Assembly (NCBI GenBank): GCA_020205615.1
Contig: CM035160.1
Location: 148,347,991-148,411,990, forward strand
Direction of reading: 5' to 3'
Source of the DNA: Panax quinquefolius
Lineage: Eukaryota > Streptophyta > Magnoliopsida > Apiales > Araliaceae
DNA length: 64,000 nucleotides
In this document: positions 11,548 to 23,321 of the stretch, piece by piece
How positions within the stretch are numbered: the stretch's first letter is position 1
Layout of the letters: each line of letters begins with the position of its first letter
Made by a program: the position numbers and the translations under genes
Notes under the pieces: model-generated
Databases searched by the model: none
What the model was told of the DNA's origin: nothing
What the model saw: only the letters and a program-made list of their open reading frames with translations

Positions 11548-12830
11548 CTTAAAAGTATAAAGTATTAAAAAAAATTATGCCACCGCCTTTGCTTAATCCC
11601 AACCAATTTTTTTATAATTTAAAGAATAATTTCAATTCCACTGTTAAAAACCTCTGACTTCGCCACTGGCTGCAACTTATAAAAGTTGTTATCTTTTCTA
11701 TGCAATCCTACTAGGCAGTCCACTTCATTCTCCTAAAGGATATTATTAATGCAATTCAGCAGCTTTTGAATATGTTCTTATGGAAAGGTCATACTCTTGC
11801 GAAGCATGGATCAAAAGTGGCATGGGATAGTCTTTCGCTGCCTATTGAGGAAGGAGGGGTTTGGAATTAAAAATCTTGTGGATTGGAATCACTCCCAAAT
11901 CCTTCTCCATCTCTGGCAGTTGATCCAACTTAGGCCCACTAGCTCCTGGGCCACCTGGGCTCAGTCAACTCTGCACAAGGGTTAGAATTTTCGGTGTGTT
12001 AAAATACCCAATGATCGTTTCTTGATTTGGAGTAAAGTATTGAAGCTGCGTTCACTTGCTAAACATTACTTTTAATATCGGATTGGAAATGGGGCAAATA
12101 CAAGCTTGTGGTTTGACCTTTGGCATAATGGTGCAGCTCTGGCTACCTCCCCTAAAGCCCCTGTTGTGATGCTCTCTTGGCTTAGACCCAAGGCTAAAGT
12201 TAGTGACATTCTTTTTGAAAACGGCTGGAATCTCCCACAGAGCAATCGTGCTGCCATGAAGAAGTTTCGTGCTGCTTTTAAGTTTACACCAACTTTAATC
12301 TTAATTGCGAGGAGTCTATCCACTGGGATTCTAACCCCAACAACAACATCTTCGCCTCAATGGTTTGGAACTTTATTCGATCAAAAAAAGCTCCTGTCAG
12401 GTGGCACTCTCTGCCATGGCATAAATTGCATATTCCTAGACTCTTTCATCATGTGGCTGGCCATACTTCATAGGCTGCAAACCCTTGATCATATAACATA
12501 TTACAACCATTCTGTTGATCCCAGGTGTTGCCTTTGCTCTCACCAAACTGAAATCATGAACACCTATTTTTTGACTGTGGGTTATCTAGTACTGTTCTCC
12601 ATGTCACTCTCGCCTACGAGTGCTGGACTCATGTGCCTACAAATTGGGCTGCTGTGATGAATTGGACCCTCCACAATCCTGCAAAAGGCATCCGTAAGCA
12701 AATTCTTAAATGAACCATTGCAACTACTCTTTACACGATTTGGGCAGAGCACAACTCCCTTTTGCATGATAATCCTGCCATTCCAACCCAGCAACTAGTT
12801 ACTGGTTACTATTATACTCAACAGAGTAAA
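10678..12830 (+). pseudogene. Non-LTR retrotransposon (LINE) fragment: RT C-terminal half and zf-RVT region
   Basis: The RT active-site block is visible as ITHLCFADDLLVF (FADD, 10765-10805), followed by RLQL and, after an inserted MITE, by a block with FLWKGH, EEGGFGIKNLVDWN (about 11770-11895) and HLWQL. The last part (12106-12657) has WFDLWHNG and a cysteine-rich zf-RVT-like region (CCLCSHQTE). Endonuclease and RT N-terminus are absent, so it is 5' truncated, as is usual for LINEs. Frames change several times. No poly(A) tail or target duplication could be identified. Confidence 0.85.
11110..11668. mobile_element. hAT-type MITE inserted in the LINE
   Basis: A 559-bp AT-rich insertion. Its ends are imperfect inverted repeats, TAGTGGCGAAG on the left and, read inward from the right, CAGTGGCGAAG. 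It is flanked by an exact 8-bp direct repeat GCTGCAAC (11102-11109 and 11669-11676). The 8-bp duplication and CAGTGGCG-like end fit the hAT superfamily. Removing it rejoins the LINE reading. It carries two (TA)n tracts (about 11317-11364 and 11516-11542) and no coding sequence. Confidence 0.88.
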
Positions 12831-12834
12831 ATGT

Positions 12835-13310
12835 AGACTAATTTTAAATGTTAAATTCCATAAAATTAAACTTGTTAATAACTCTCTACTTATTCGAGAT
12901 GTATAGTATTCTTTCATTTGGTAGTTGACACCTCATATGGTCTGTATATGAGATTTCTACTATTTGATCTGGCGTATGCCCCTTCGCTCTTATGAAATTT
13001 TCTTGATCTTATATTCAATTTAAATTTAGCAAGAGAGAGAAAGAATTTCCTTTCACTTTCACTTGTTTGTACTCCATAGTAGGGTTGGAACAAGACAAAT
13101 AATTGCACTTTAGCCAAAATTATACAGGCCTACTCATATAAGAAAATAAGCCATAAATTTAAGAATAAATTACATATTTTAGTACATTTTAAAAAATAAT
13201 TACAATAATGGTGCAACCATAAAATAATTACAAAAGTAATACACTTTTCCATATTTATTTACAATATTAGTGTAATTAGAATTCTTTAATTTAGGGGATT
13301 ACTTTTGGTA
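12835..13310. other. Non-coding AT-rich stretch
   Basis: No gene seen. The part 13140-13290 is made of short AT-rich phrases (ATAATTACAA-like) of low complexity. Confidence 0.4.
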
Positions 13311-13315
13311 GGTGC

Positions 13316-13590
13316 CATTTTCTCTCTCATCTCCTCCTATTCTGCCATTTTCTCTCTCATCTCCTCCTACTTCTATTTTCTACATGCCACTGCACTTCTA
13401 TTCTTCAATTTTCATATTTACGGATTAAAAGTTGAAGAGTGAAGAGAGAAGATGAAGACGCCCATTTTCTCTCATCTCCTCCTATTTTGCCATTTTCTTC
13501 TATTCTACATCATTTTCTCCTCATCTCCTCCTACTTCCATTTTTTGTACATCACTGCACTTCTATTCTTCTATTTTCATATTTACAGATA
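13316..13590 (+). repeat. Local duplication of a CT-rich block
   Basis: A block of about 110-130 bp beginning CCATTTTCTCTCTCATCTCC, with CACTGCACTTCTATTCTTC and TTTTCATATTTAC near its end, occurs twice (about 13316-13432 and 13461-13588). The copies differ by small indels. The 13452-13727 open frame runs across the second copy but has no recognisable domain and is probably not a gene. Confidence 0.6.
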
Positions 13591-13904
13591 AGAGAAAATC
13601 GCAAAACACCAAAGATTATTTTTCGAGTATGCATAGTAGTGTAGTTGCATCAAGTTTCGTGCTGAGTTTTTTCTTTACTTCTGAGATTTGTACATCTTTA
13701 AGATGCAATTCAATTTTTGGAGAATAGGGGATTTTATTTCCTTACTGGCAGCAAGTATGTATTTTCATTAATATATATGAAGACTTTTTTATCCCCATCT
13801 TGTTTATCACAAATTGACATTTATGCGTGAGTATTTAGAAAGTTTGCTACTTTTAATCCTTCGGCTTCAAAAAAATGTATGAAAAAGGTATTGGATATTT
13901 TACT

Positions 13905-14630
13905 CTTTTTTCATAGTGCAGTTGGTAACCAAACTTTCATACCAAGGTAACCAAATCTCCATAACAAGGTAACCAAATATTCATTCTAAGGTAACAAATC
14001 CACACCGCAGCTTTTTTTAGATGCGATTTGGTAGAATCAAACTTTCATCTCAAGGTTACCAAACCTGCAGTTTTTCCATAGTGCAGTTGGTAACCAAACC
14101 TCCATACTAAGGTAACCAAACCTTCATACCAAGGTAACTAATCCACACCTGTAATTTTTTCATAGTACAATTGGTAACCAAAATTTCATACCAAGGTTAC
14201 CAAACCTGCATACCAAGGTTACCAATCCACCTCCACACCTGCAATTTTTTCATATTGCAATTGGTAACCAAACTTTCATACCAAGGTAACTAAATCGTCA
14301 TACCAAGGTAACCAATCCACCTCCACTCCACTCGGTTTTTTCATATATGATTTGGTAACCAAACCTTCACATTAAGGTAACTAAACCTTCATACCAAGGT
14401 AACCTTGGTATAAAAGTTTGCACGTTAGATAAAAGTTTGGTTACCTTGGTATAAAAGTTTGGTTACCTCAAAGTGAAAGTTTGGTTACCTCAATGAAAAG
14501 TTTGGTTACTTTGGTTACCAAGGTTTGGTTACTTTGGTATAAAAAGTTTGGTTACCTTAGTATAAAAGTTTGGTTACTTGGTATAAAAGTTTGGTTACTT
14601 TTGACGAAAGGTTTAGTTATCAACATTACA
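13905..14630. repeat. Palindromic cluster of GGTAACCAAA repeats
   Basis: The left half (13921-14401) has about 15 copies of GGTAACCAAAC-TTCATACCAA arranged in higher-order units of 80-160 bp that each begin TTTTTTCATAGTGCA. The right half (14402-14630) has about 8 copies of the reverse complement, TTGGTATAAAAGTTTGGTTACC in type. The centre at 14392-14412 is a perfect palindrome with arms ATACCAAGGT and ACCTTGGTAT around one A. Transcription from either side would give a long imperfect hairpin. Confidence 0.85.
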
Positions 14631-14866
14631 TTACAAATCACTCTCTTATCTCTTTCTTTCCTATTCGAAAACAAAATTTGTTTATAAAACTAGAACCGAA
14701 GGTGTTCCAGTCTTTATTATTAAGTAGCTAGCTAGCTTATTACATGATGACATCAATTATGTCTTTTCTCTTTCCCATGTCATGAACTCTAATTTCTCTC
14801 TGTGCCACACATTACTAATGATCTTTTTCTCTGCAGATCTCAAAAATTTCTTTTTATTACCGAAAA

Positions 14867-15025
14867 ATGGCTGCTCCCGCCACAACCGCCCCAGCCTCCA
14901 CCTCCACCGCCTCTATAACCACCACCTTAGCCAGCCCACCACCTCCGCCATGGCGCCACCGGCCACCACCGCCACCGCCCACCGCCATCATTTTCTCCTC
15001 CATAGCCTTTTCCCGCTGCTTTTAA
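14867..15025 (+). CDS. Small Pro/Thr/Ala-rich ORF, doubtful
   Basis: A 52-codon ATG-initiated frame in a CCACC-rich patch, giving alternating Ala/Thr and Pro runs (LASPPPPPWRHRPPPPPP). No domain, signal peptide or obvious splice partner was found. The overlapping frame 14782-15123 is also open because the patch has few stops. It may be a captured fragment of a proline-rich gene or simply low-complexity DNA. Confidence 0.15.
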   Translation: MAAPATTAPASTSTASITTTLASPPPPPWRHRPPPPPPTAIIFSSIAFSRCF

Positions 15026-15029
15026 AAGC

Positions 15030-15629
15030 CACTACCACCTCCTCCAAGTCGCCACCTCCTCCAAGTTGCCTCCACATCTCCTTCAAAGTGCAAAATTTGT
15101 GCAGTCTTTCTTATGAAATTTGAATTTAAATATTTGAATTTGAATTTGTTTTTTGTGAATAGATCTCGAAATTTGAATTTGAATGATTAATTATAGCAAT
15201 TATTTCTCCTTAATTTTAGGTTTCTTTATTAATATGAATTGCGTTATTTTTGTAATTATTTTGGTTATGTATTATTTTTGTAAATACTTTTTAATTGTTG
15301 TATATTAGTGTTAAGGACCCTAAATTTAAAAGGTCTATTTAGCAAGCCTACAAAAATAGAGGTTTCAAAACTCGAAAGGTCTCCAGGCCCCTAAGGCCCT
15401 AACCGTAGGCCACTTGATCAATGCCCTAGGGCCTAGGCCCAAAACACGAAGTAATTTTCGTTACACCAAGCCTATACATTAAAACTCATATGCTTCTTTC
15501 AATTATGCTAATGGTTGTTAGAGGAAGTCTGCCCTTGAACAATTGAAGTTATAAATGAATCCCAAATATACATGTTATCATTATAATCTATGCAATAATT
15601 GCTTAAGATCTACTATAATATTGAGCAAC

Positions 15630-15664
<35 letters not shown>

Positions 15665-15850
15665 TATTTGAGACACATTTAAAAACCTTAACATTACATG
15701 TAAATATAAAGGGCAAACCGTAAAATGTAATTTCATGTTTATTTATTTTTGCAATGTTGTAGTGTTCTCCACTATTTTTTATTTTTCTAGTCATCTCTTT
15801 TTATTAAATTCGGAGAAGTCAACCAATCTTAAAAAATCTAACCTAATTTA

Positions 15851-15886
<36 letters not shown>

Positions 15887-16597
15887 GAATATAACTTAGT
15901 TTGCCCTTATACATTCTAACTAATAAGTAGGGCTATATGTAACCTCCTGATTATGAGTTTTATTTTGGAGGGGAGGGGAGGGGAGGACTGTAAAATTTTT
16001 CTTCTGAAAAAAAATAAAAAAATAAAAAGAAGTACTTTTCCTTTCTATTTGAAACAAAACTTACGAACACATACTTGAAAGTTGCAGTCAGACTAATCCC
16101 TCAGTCCGAACCAACCTTTTCACTGACCAATTTATTTTTGTCTTGACAATTGTTATAAGTGGTAGTTGAACCTAAGATGTCCGAATTTACGGCTCATTTA
16201 AGAGTAACCTTGAACCACTATTTATTTATTTATTATTGAATATGTTGATGAATTGCAAAATATTTTACAATAAATAAATTATGTACGAGTGCCCTCAAAA
16301 GAGATTATTGTCATTACATTTAGAACATATGCAAAATTTGTCTATAGTGTCAAATCATCATCAAAACCACTTGGTAATCTTTACTTTCAAACAATCTATC
16401 ATCTGTTTTTTGAGCTATCTAGCTAGCTAGCTACCACCATCCATCTAGATCTTATACTATTTACGCATCTTTTCATCTGAAAGCCATTTCCCAACCATAC
16501 TTTTTTCTTAGCAGTAAGCCCCCAACCTTACTTGGTTGATTGAATCCATACCTACTTAATTGCTTCTTAATAGCTGCCTCTAATCTTCTTATTACTA

Positions 16598-16646
<49 letters not shown>

Positions 16647-16808
16647 ATTATATATATATATATATAATTGTATTAACTAATAAGTTCTTTATTTTTTATA
16701 CTACTAGACCCTAAAAGATGACATATTTGTTCTTTACTTGCCATTCTTTCGAGGATAAAAAAATTTATACTTTCTGTCATCGTTTTTAAGGGATCGAGAG
16801 AGTATCTA
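15030..16808. other. Intergenic stretch with simple repeats
   Basis: No gene recognised. It holds an (AAT)n tract (15628-15663), a 36-base poly(T) run (about 15859-15894), a GGGGA repeat near 15970 and a (TA)n tract (16597-16643). The part 15305-15440, with AGGCCCCTAAGGCCCTAA-like phrases, looks like a worn transposon end. Confidence 0.45.
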
Positions 16809-18289
16809 TGTAACACCCCATTTCCCAAAAGAAAAAAGGGATGTCACGCACAAGCATAATAAATACAAACCTCTAGTAAACTTCAAAATATCTCCAATAA
16901 AATTTAATATCAAAAGTCACATACTCCAATTTAAATAGAAGAAACTCCACACTTACATAATCTCTACTAATAAGAAATAAATGTCAAAATGGCCCAAACA
17001 TCTATTAACAAAATATTAAGAACACCAAGTCTAATAATAATTCTCAAAAACTAATCTACTCATTTGGATCAAAGGTAGCTCTCATCCCACAAATCTTGAT
17101 CACCCCGATTACTCATTAGGAAAAAGAACACAGCGTGAGCCAATTGCCCAGTACGGATATGAATATGAATAAATACATCACAATATGTAATGAATCTAAA
17201 AGAATTGAATGAATGAACACATGCGAATTACAAACGAATTATGAATAGATCAGAATTTGTGAGTCCATAAACAAATGACTAACATTGTCAATCGAATAAT
17301 TATAGCCAAAAGAATCCCAAACAAATAAGGCTGAATCAAATGGTTATACGGTAATAATTTCATACTGAGCTCAAATACAAATAGCCAAAGGCTAACAAAA
17401 TACATCGATACCATGATGTATACAAATCAAATCGGATAGTACGCACGACACATACGTCACTAATCCGCCAAACAAATCGAATCAAATCAAATACTGGGTC
17501 GACCCATACGTGCGTATCCCGAACAAATATATCAAATGGCCAAAGCTCATACCTGAAGCATACAAAAGGATCGCAGGTGGATCGATCACACACATTACGG
17601 AAGGTGTCATGCCCTTGTGTCAAGAGGACATGCCTGTGGTACCCCCACAGGTAGTTAGCTCAAGTATACCCTAATGATCAAACTACAAAATGTAAGCCAA
17701 AAGGGGTTCAAATCACAAGGCTTACATGACCATATTCAAATGAAATCGAATTATCAAATACAAACATACCAATTTATTACAAGATATCAATGATCAAGAC
17801 AACTCCGAGTGTGAACGAAAATATACGAACAATGGTACAAACGAATAAGGTCTCCAAAATATATTGACACAATTAACTAGTTCAAAGAGTACAAATACGA
17901 ATTCAAATATCAACGCCAAAACGAAACTATCTCAATAATTTTGACAATAAGGAATAATCTCGAGAGGCAATACCAAATTTTCTAAACGAGCAAAAAAACA
18001 AACGAATTAAATTTAAAGGAATATCACTGAAAAAGTACGGAATCCGTACCTTAATGTATTACCAAAATAATTCGCCGAATCCAACTATCACCCGCTAAAC
18101 TCCCTCAATCCGATCTAATTATCAAAATAAAATATAATACATATAATTAAATTATGAACTCGTACAATTTATATTTTCATAAATTCAATAAATTTAATAT
18201 AATATATTCAAATTGTAATCAAAAGATATATTTTAATCATAAAAACAATATTATAATATTAATTATTACTAACCCGCTTTTAAATTTTT

Positions 18290-18334
<45 letters not shown>

Positions 18335-18360
18335 ATGAAATATGACAAAACTAGTTGCAG

Positions 18361-18409
<49 letters not shown>

Positions 18410-18997
18410 CGTCTACTATATATAAAAAAAAAACTGCAGAACATATGAACTCAAGTACATATATTTAAATAAAAGAAAACTAACCCACGCAAGATTATAT
18501 ATATATTTATATATAAACGTAATACCACAGTGCATGAATAAATATAATAAACAGTCATGTCTTTTCATATTCAAGACTCCCATATTGGGACAAACTTTAA
18601 ATACTTAAATTCCTGACGCAATACCAGCAAGAAAGCTTTCCATTCAATAAAAAAAACTAGTAACTTACATCCAATTTCTCCACTCCTCTTTGTTTAGCGG
18701 CGGCTGGGTTCTCCCTTCTCTTTTCTTTTCCAGTTGATTCGCAGAGATATAATAAAGCAGTTAGGTTTAGGTTTATTTATTAATTAATATATATTATTAA
18801 TACTTTTAAATTTTATTAGGATTTAAAATGACACAAATATAAATTAGACCCAATTAATTAAAAGACTCAATTTAATGTAATATTACTTATTATGGCCTAA
18901 ATAAATTAAATAGAATATGACCCAAACATAAGGAAAGCCCAATTAAATATTTTAAAGCTTATTTAATTATTTTATTATTATTTTATTGGATATTACA
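16809..18997 (-). mobile_element. Solo LTR, 2189 bp, with 5-bp target duplication
   Basis: Plus-strand edges are TGTAACACCCC and ATATTACA, and the element is flanked on both sides by ATCTA (16804-16808 and 18998-19002). No primer-binding site, polypurine tract or coding sequence lies inside, so this is a solo LTR left by recombination. The minus orientation is inferred from a GTGAGCC...TAGCTC-like segment placed as in the family-B LTRs. Two (TA)n tracts lie at 18296-18332 and 18368-18409. It is distinct in sequence from families A and B. Confidence 0.88.
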
Positions 18998-19002
18998 ATC
19001 TA

Positions 19003-19379
19003 AATACATGTAATACTACCTAGATAGTCTAGATCTAGATCAATTTCTTACCTAAATTTTTAAAGAGAATTTAAATTAACAACCTATTTGGCTGAATTCT
19101 TAGATATATGATATGACGACACTAGACCTTAGCTAGCTGCCTAGCTCAACAAAAATATTTAAAACTCAATGCACATTTAAAGTTAATTATTTTTCTAAAT
19201 ATCAAGTGATTTCCCATTAAACATACAAGTTATTTTTTGGAATATGTTTTTTCTCAAAAAATTAAATTGGAATTCGAGTATTGTTTTGTTGGGAGTGGGA
19301 TAAGCATGCAGTCTCTTTCTCTAAATAGGTTGTACCAACAAGTACTTGTGGGAATGTTGGTAAATGTTTCAAGCGTGCT
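19003..19379. other. Intergenic stretch
   Basis: AT-rich DNA with no visible gene or repeat structure. Confidence 0.4.
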
Positions 19380-19556
19380 TGAAAATGAAGTATCCGGTTA
19401 GCATAAAGTTATTTTTTTGATAAGTTGATTAATTGACCAATAGAATATAATATCGACACATATATACCTCGCCTCACAGATCGGTATTTTATTGGTCGAT
19501 TAATCAATTAACTTACCCTAAAAAAAAACTTCATACTAACCACTTCTGAAAATGAA
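19380..19556. mobile_element. Inverted-repeat MITE with 10-bp direct repeat
   Basis: Arms of about 60 bp, GGTTAG...AAGTTGATTAATTGACCAATA on the left and its imperfect complement on the right (19396-19541), close a small palindromic element. TGAAAATGAA occurs exactly at both outer edges (19380-19389 and 19547-19556), a 10-bp duplication in the range of Mutator-like elements. Confidence 0.75.
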
Positions 19557-19614
19557 ACATTAATTATACCAATCCAAAACTAATAATATATGTAGCTAGG
19601 GGTAAATTACAAGT

Positions 19615-20460
19615 AGTTGTGTTTGATTGCATCTTAATATAATTTAATAATTTATCTCTTAATTTTTAATGCATTTTAATAACTCACATATTTGTATTAA
19701 GAGCTCATCTGAATAGTTTAGACTCATATTTGTATATTAAACTATTTAGAGATAAGGTTGTAAATGAACCAAACAGTTCGGGCTCGACTCGAAAAAATAC
19801 CAGCTAGACTCGGATTTGTTAATAATATGATTTAAATTTGAGCGTAAAAAATAGTTCGAAAAAATATGAGTAGAGTCTGAGTAAGGTTATATTCGACTTG
19901 TTTAAGATTCAAATTACTCGAATTCTCGATTGTGATTCAATACATACTCGATTGATACATATTCGATTAGATACTCGATACATTCTCTTATAATATATAT
20001 ATACAGAATTAAATCAAATTAGGATAATTAATTATTATTATTTTATTTTATTTTTAATTTTAATTGTGATTTTATATTTGTAAAGTGTAATAGTAAATAT
20101 ATTTTATCATTTCTAGTAAAATAACAAATTCAATTTATAATTATATTTATTATAAAACTAGTTATTATGTGGAGACTCGAATTTGAACTTGAATTTGAAA
20201 CTCACGAGTAGGTTGAATATAATTCGATCCGAGTCGGATCGAATTCGAGTAATAAATATTCGAGCGAGTCGAGTAAAATCTACAATTCGAATTCGAGTAT
20301 GGATTTAACGTTTCGAGTCGAATTGACAATTCTCTGCTCGTTTTGACTTGATTGCGTTCTGTTTTTATTCGTAAGACTTCTTAATATAAAAATATGAATT
20401 GTTAAAATACATTAAGAGGTGCCGAGGTGGGCCTTTAGGATGAAATCAAACATTACCAAA
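19615..20460. mobile_element. Nested inverted-repeat elements upstream of laccase
   Basis: Outer arms of about 85 bp (about 19621-19710 and 20370-20455) are imperfect inverted repeats starting GTTTGATT-CATC. Inside, 19754-20334 is rich in TCGAGTCGA-like phrases and has ends GGTTGTAAATGAA and GAATTGACAATTCT that are roughly inverted. This looks like one non-autonomous element inserted in another. No clean target duplication was found. Confidence 0.45.
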
Positions 20461-20735
20461 ACTAGTTAAATAGAATAGTAACTTGATAAACTTAATAACC
20501 AAAACTAAATTGGTTGTTTTGGAAACTTACTTTATGTAACATGCAAGATATATACACCAAATATTGGAAAATATAATTCTCCTGGATTCCGTTAAGAAGT
20601 CTTGCGTTCTAATTAATAATCTATTCATTCACCTACTAATGAAAAACGACATTGCATCTATGACTTGGTCATCTGGATGTATATAATTAGGTTGCGTTGC
20701 TCAGTATCCCTCAGTACTGTAACAGGCTTAATTAG

Positions 20736-20743
20736 CTATAAAC
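20736..20743 (+). promoter_or_regulatory. Putative TATA box of the laccase gene
   Basis: CTATAAAC lies 48 bp before the ATG at 20791, which would give a leader of about 20 nt. An AC-element-like ACCTACTA occurs at 20631-20638. AC elements bind lignin-pathway MYB factors, but this one differs at the last base of the ACCTACC consensus. Confidence 0.45.
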
Positions 20744-20790
20744 ACATTCAACTATAACAAGCCAGAGATCACAGAGAGAGAGCTAATTAG

Positions 20791-23321
20791 ATGGAGTCTT
20801 GGATTCGAGTTTTGATCCTTGCGGCAATATTCTTCTGTCCGTTGTTGGTCGAATGCAGAGTTCGCCATTACAAGTTCGATGTAAGTGCAAACACATAATT
20901 TGCCGATCTAAGTATGTCCTATGTAAACCTTTCGAGGTTTAAAAAAGAGTTCAGAGTCGAGTACACATGACTTTTACTTTTTAAACACGAGAACTTTTTT
21001 TCTTCTGTTTAATGGATGTTGAAACAGTTATTTATTAATTACACTTTATTAAGCACGCATGCAAAACTTTTATACATATATATTATGTAAGGTTGAAAGT
21101 TACTAAATCCAGGATTAATGTTTATACAACATTAAAACTGAATTTATATATAGATAGTGATTCATAACTAACGTTGACTATATATAATCCTATTTTCAAT
21201 CGGCCGTCAATTCTAAATATTTTAGCTGTCGGGTAAATTGTGAAGGTGGTGATGAGGAACACCAGCCGATTGTGCTCTAGCAAGACAATTGTCACCGTCA
21301 ATGGACGCTTCCCTGGCCCTACTCTTTATGCTAGAGAAGGTGACACAGTGTTAGTCAAGGTTGTTAACCATGTCAAATACAACGTTTCCATCCACTGGTA
21401 AGCTTCTAAATTTACTACTTTACACCCCCCCCCCCCCCACCCCCACCCCCACCCCCGATATATGTTAGATTCAATAACTAAATAAACTTTTCAAACAGTA
21501 CACAGAAAAAAGAAATGCACTGTTAATATATATTTTTTTAAAAATACAGACATCAGAAAAAATCGCGGAAAAAAATAATTCCATTCGTATAGGATAAAGT
21601 TGCATCGCAGCTTCTTTTCCCTCTCATTTTCATTGTTTGGATTGCAGGCATGGAATTCGACAACTGAGAACAGGGTGGGCAGACGGACCAGCATACATCA
21701 CGCAGTGCCCTATTCAGCCAGGGCAGAACTATGTGTATAACTTTACTATTACAGGCCAAAGGGGTACACTTCTTTGGCATGCACATATTTTATGGCTACG
21801 TGCCACAGTTTATGGCGCCATTGTGATCCACCCTAAGCTTGGCGTCCACTATCCATTTCCCAAACCCAATAAGGAAGTTGTTGTCATTCTAGGTGAGCAA
21901 AATCGCAAAAATACATGTAACCTGGTTGGTTATATTTAGGATCACAAGGCTTAACCTGTTTGATATGGGACACCATTGATATTTTTCAACTTGTGTAATG
22001 ATTTTGGCTGTCTTGAAGGTGAATGGTGGAAATCAGATACTGAAGCTGTGATCAATCAAGCTCTGAAATCGGGTTTGGCACCAAATGTCTCTGATGCTCA
22101 CACCATTAATGGCCAGCCGGGGCAAGTCTCTAGCTGCTCATCACAAGGTGGATACCAGTTGAGCGTTGAAAGTGGAAAATCCTACATGCTGCGTATTATC
22201 AATGCTGCACTCAATGAAGAACTCTTCTTCAAGATTGCTGGACACAAGCTGACAGTAGTTGAAGTTGATGCCACCTATGTAAAGCCTTTCAAAACCGACA
22301 CAATTGTGATTGCCCCTGGCCAAACCACCAATGTCATAGTGACTGCAGATCAAAGCTCGGGCAGGTACCTTGTCGCCGTTTCGCCATTTATGGACTCTCC
22401 CATTGCTGTAGACAATGTGACTGCAACCGCAACTTTACACTATTCAGGCTCACTTTCTAGTTCTCTAACCACCACCACAAAGCCACCACCTCAAAACGCC
22501 ACCCCAGTTGCTGACAACTTCATAAACTCTCTCAGAAGCCTAAATTCGAAAATCTTTCCAGCCAATGTCCCATTAACAGTTGATCACTCCCTTTTGTTCA
22601 CAGTTGGACTAGGGATTAACCCGTGCCCAAGTTGTAAGGCTGGTAACGGAAGCCGTGTTGTGGCAGCTGTAAATAATGTCACCTTTACTATGCCCACCAC
22701 AGCTCTGCTTCAAGCACATTACTTCAAGACTAAAGGAGTTTTCACCACTGATTTTCCTGGGAACCCTCCTGTTGCTTTCAATTATACAGGCACTCCACCG
22801 GCAAACTTAGGAACCACAACCGGAACAAAACTTTATAGGTTGTCTTACAACTCCACAGTCCAAGTGGTTCTTCAAGACACTGGTATTATATCCCCGGAGA
22901 ACCATCCAATTCATCTACATGGATTCAATTTCTTCGAGGTTGGGAGAGGACTTGGAAACTTTAATCCGAAGACAGATTCCAAGAAATTTAATCTTGTTGA
23001 CCCTGTTGAGAGGAACACAATTGGCGTACCATCCGGTGGATGGACAGCTATTAGATTTCGTGCAGATAATCCAGGTAACTTAAACATGTAATAACTTTAT
23101 TATGTCACTTCACTGGGAAAAAATATTCTAGGAATAATTGTTTCTAATTAAAAAAAATTCTCATCTTGATTTCATATTATGTACTTGCAGGTGTTTGGTT
23201 CATGCATTGCCACTTGGAAGTACACACAACATGGGGGCTAAAGATGGCATTCCTGGTGGACAATGGAAAGGGTCCTAATGAGTCAGTTTTGCCACCTCCA
23301 GCAGATCTTCCAAAATGTTAA
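20791..23321 (+). CDS. Laccase (p-diphenol:oxygen oxidoreductase), LAC4-like, five exons, intact
   Basis: Multicopper oxidase predicted to oxidise monolignols in the cell wall, coupling this to reduction of oxygen to water. Exons: 20791-20880, 21246-21397, 21648-21892, 22019-23074 and 23191-23321. All introns are GT-AG and the joined length is 1674 nt (557 aa), normal for plant laccases. A secretion signal covers about residues 1-23. Copper ligands are visible: HWHG (80-82), WHAH (125-127), HPIHLHG (458-463) and MHCHLEVH (His520, Cys521, His522, His526), with Leu531 in the axial position. The C-terminus [10 protein letters not shown] is typical. Blocks such as [13 protein letters not shown] and [15 protein letters not shown] resemble Arabidopsis LAC4 more than LAC17. 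Several N-glycosylation sites (NVS, NVT, NGS, NYT, NST) fit secretion. The usual intron after CSSQG is missing. Orthology is inferred from remembered motifs and was not tested. Confidence 0.95.
21425..21456 (+). repeat. C-rich tract in laccase intron 2
   Basis: Fourteen C followed by three ACCCCC units, inside the second intron. It is prone to length change and to assembly error. Confidence 0.85.
22197..22217 (+). promoter_or_regulatory. Predicted miR397 target site in laccase exon 4
   Basis: The 21-nt window reads TATCAATGCTGCACTCAATG plus A. Against the miR397 sequence as remembered, every position pairs, with two G:U wobbles (at 22197 and 22203). Laccases of the lignin clade are established miR397 targets at this coding position (INAALNEE). 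Expected cleavage is opposite miRNA positions 10-11, between 22207 and 22208. Confidence 0.8.

Noticed and set aside
13905..14630. CRISPR-like regularly spaced repeats
   Set aside because: Repeats occur in both orientations with variable spacing and repeated spacers, in a plant nuclear genome.
14782..15123. 113-codon His/Pro-rich protein
   Set aside because: A CCACC-rich low-complexity patch is open in several frames and no frame has a domain or consistent gene structure.
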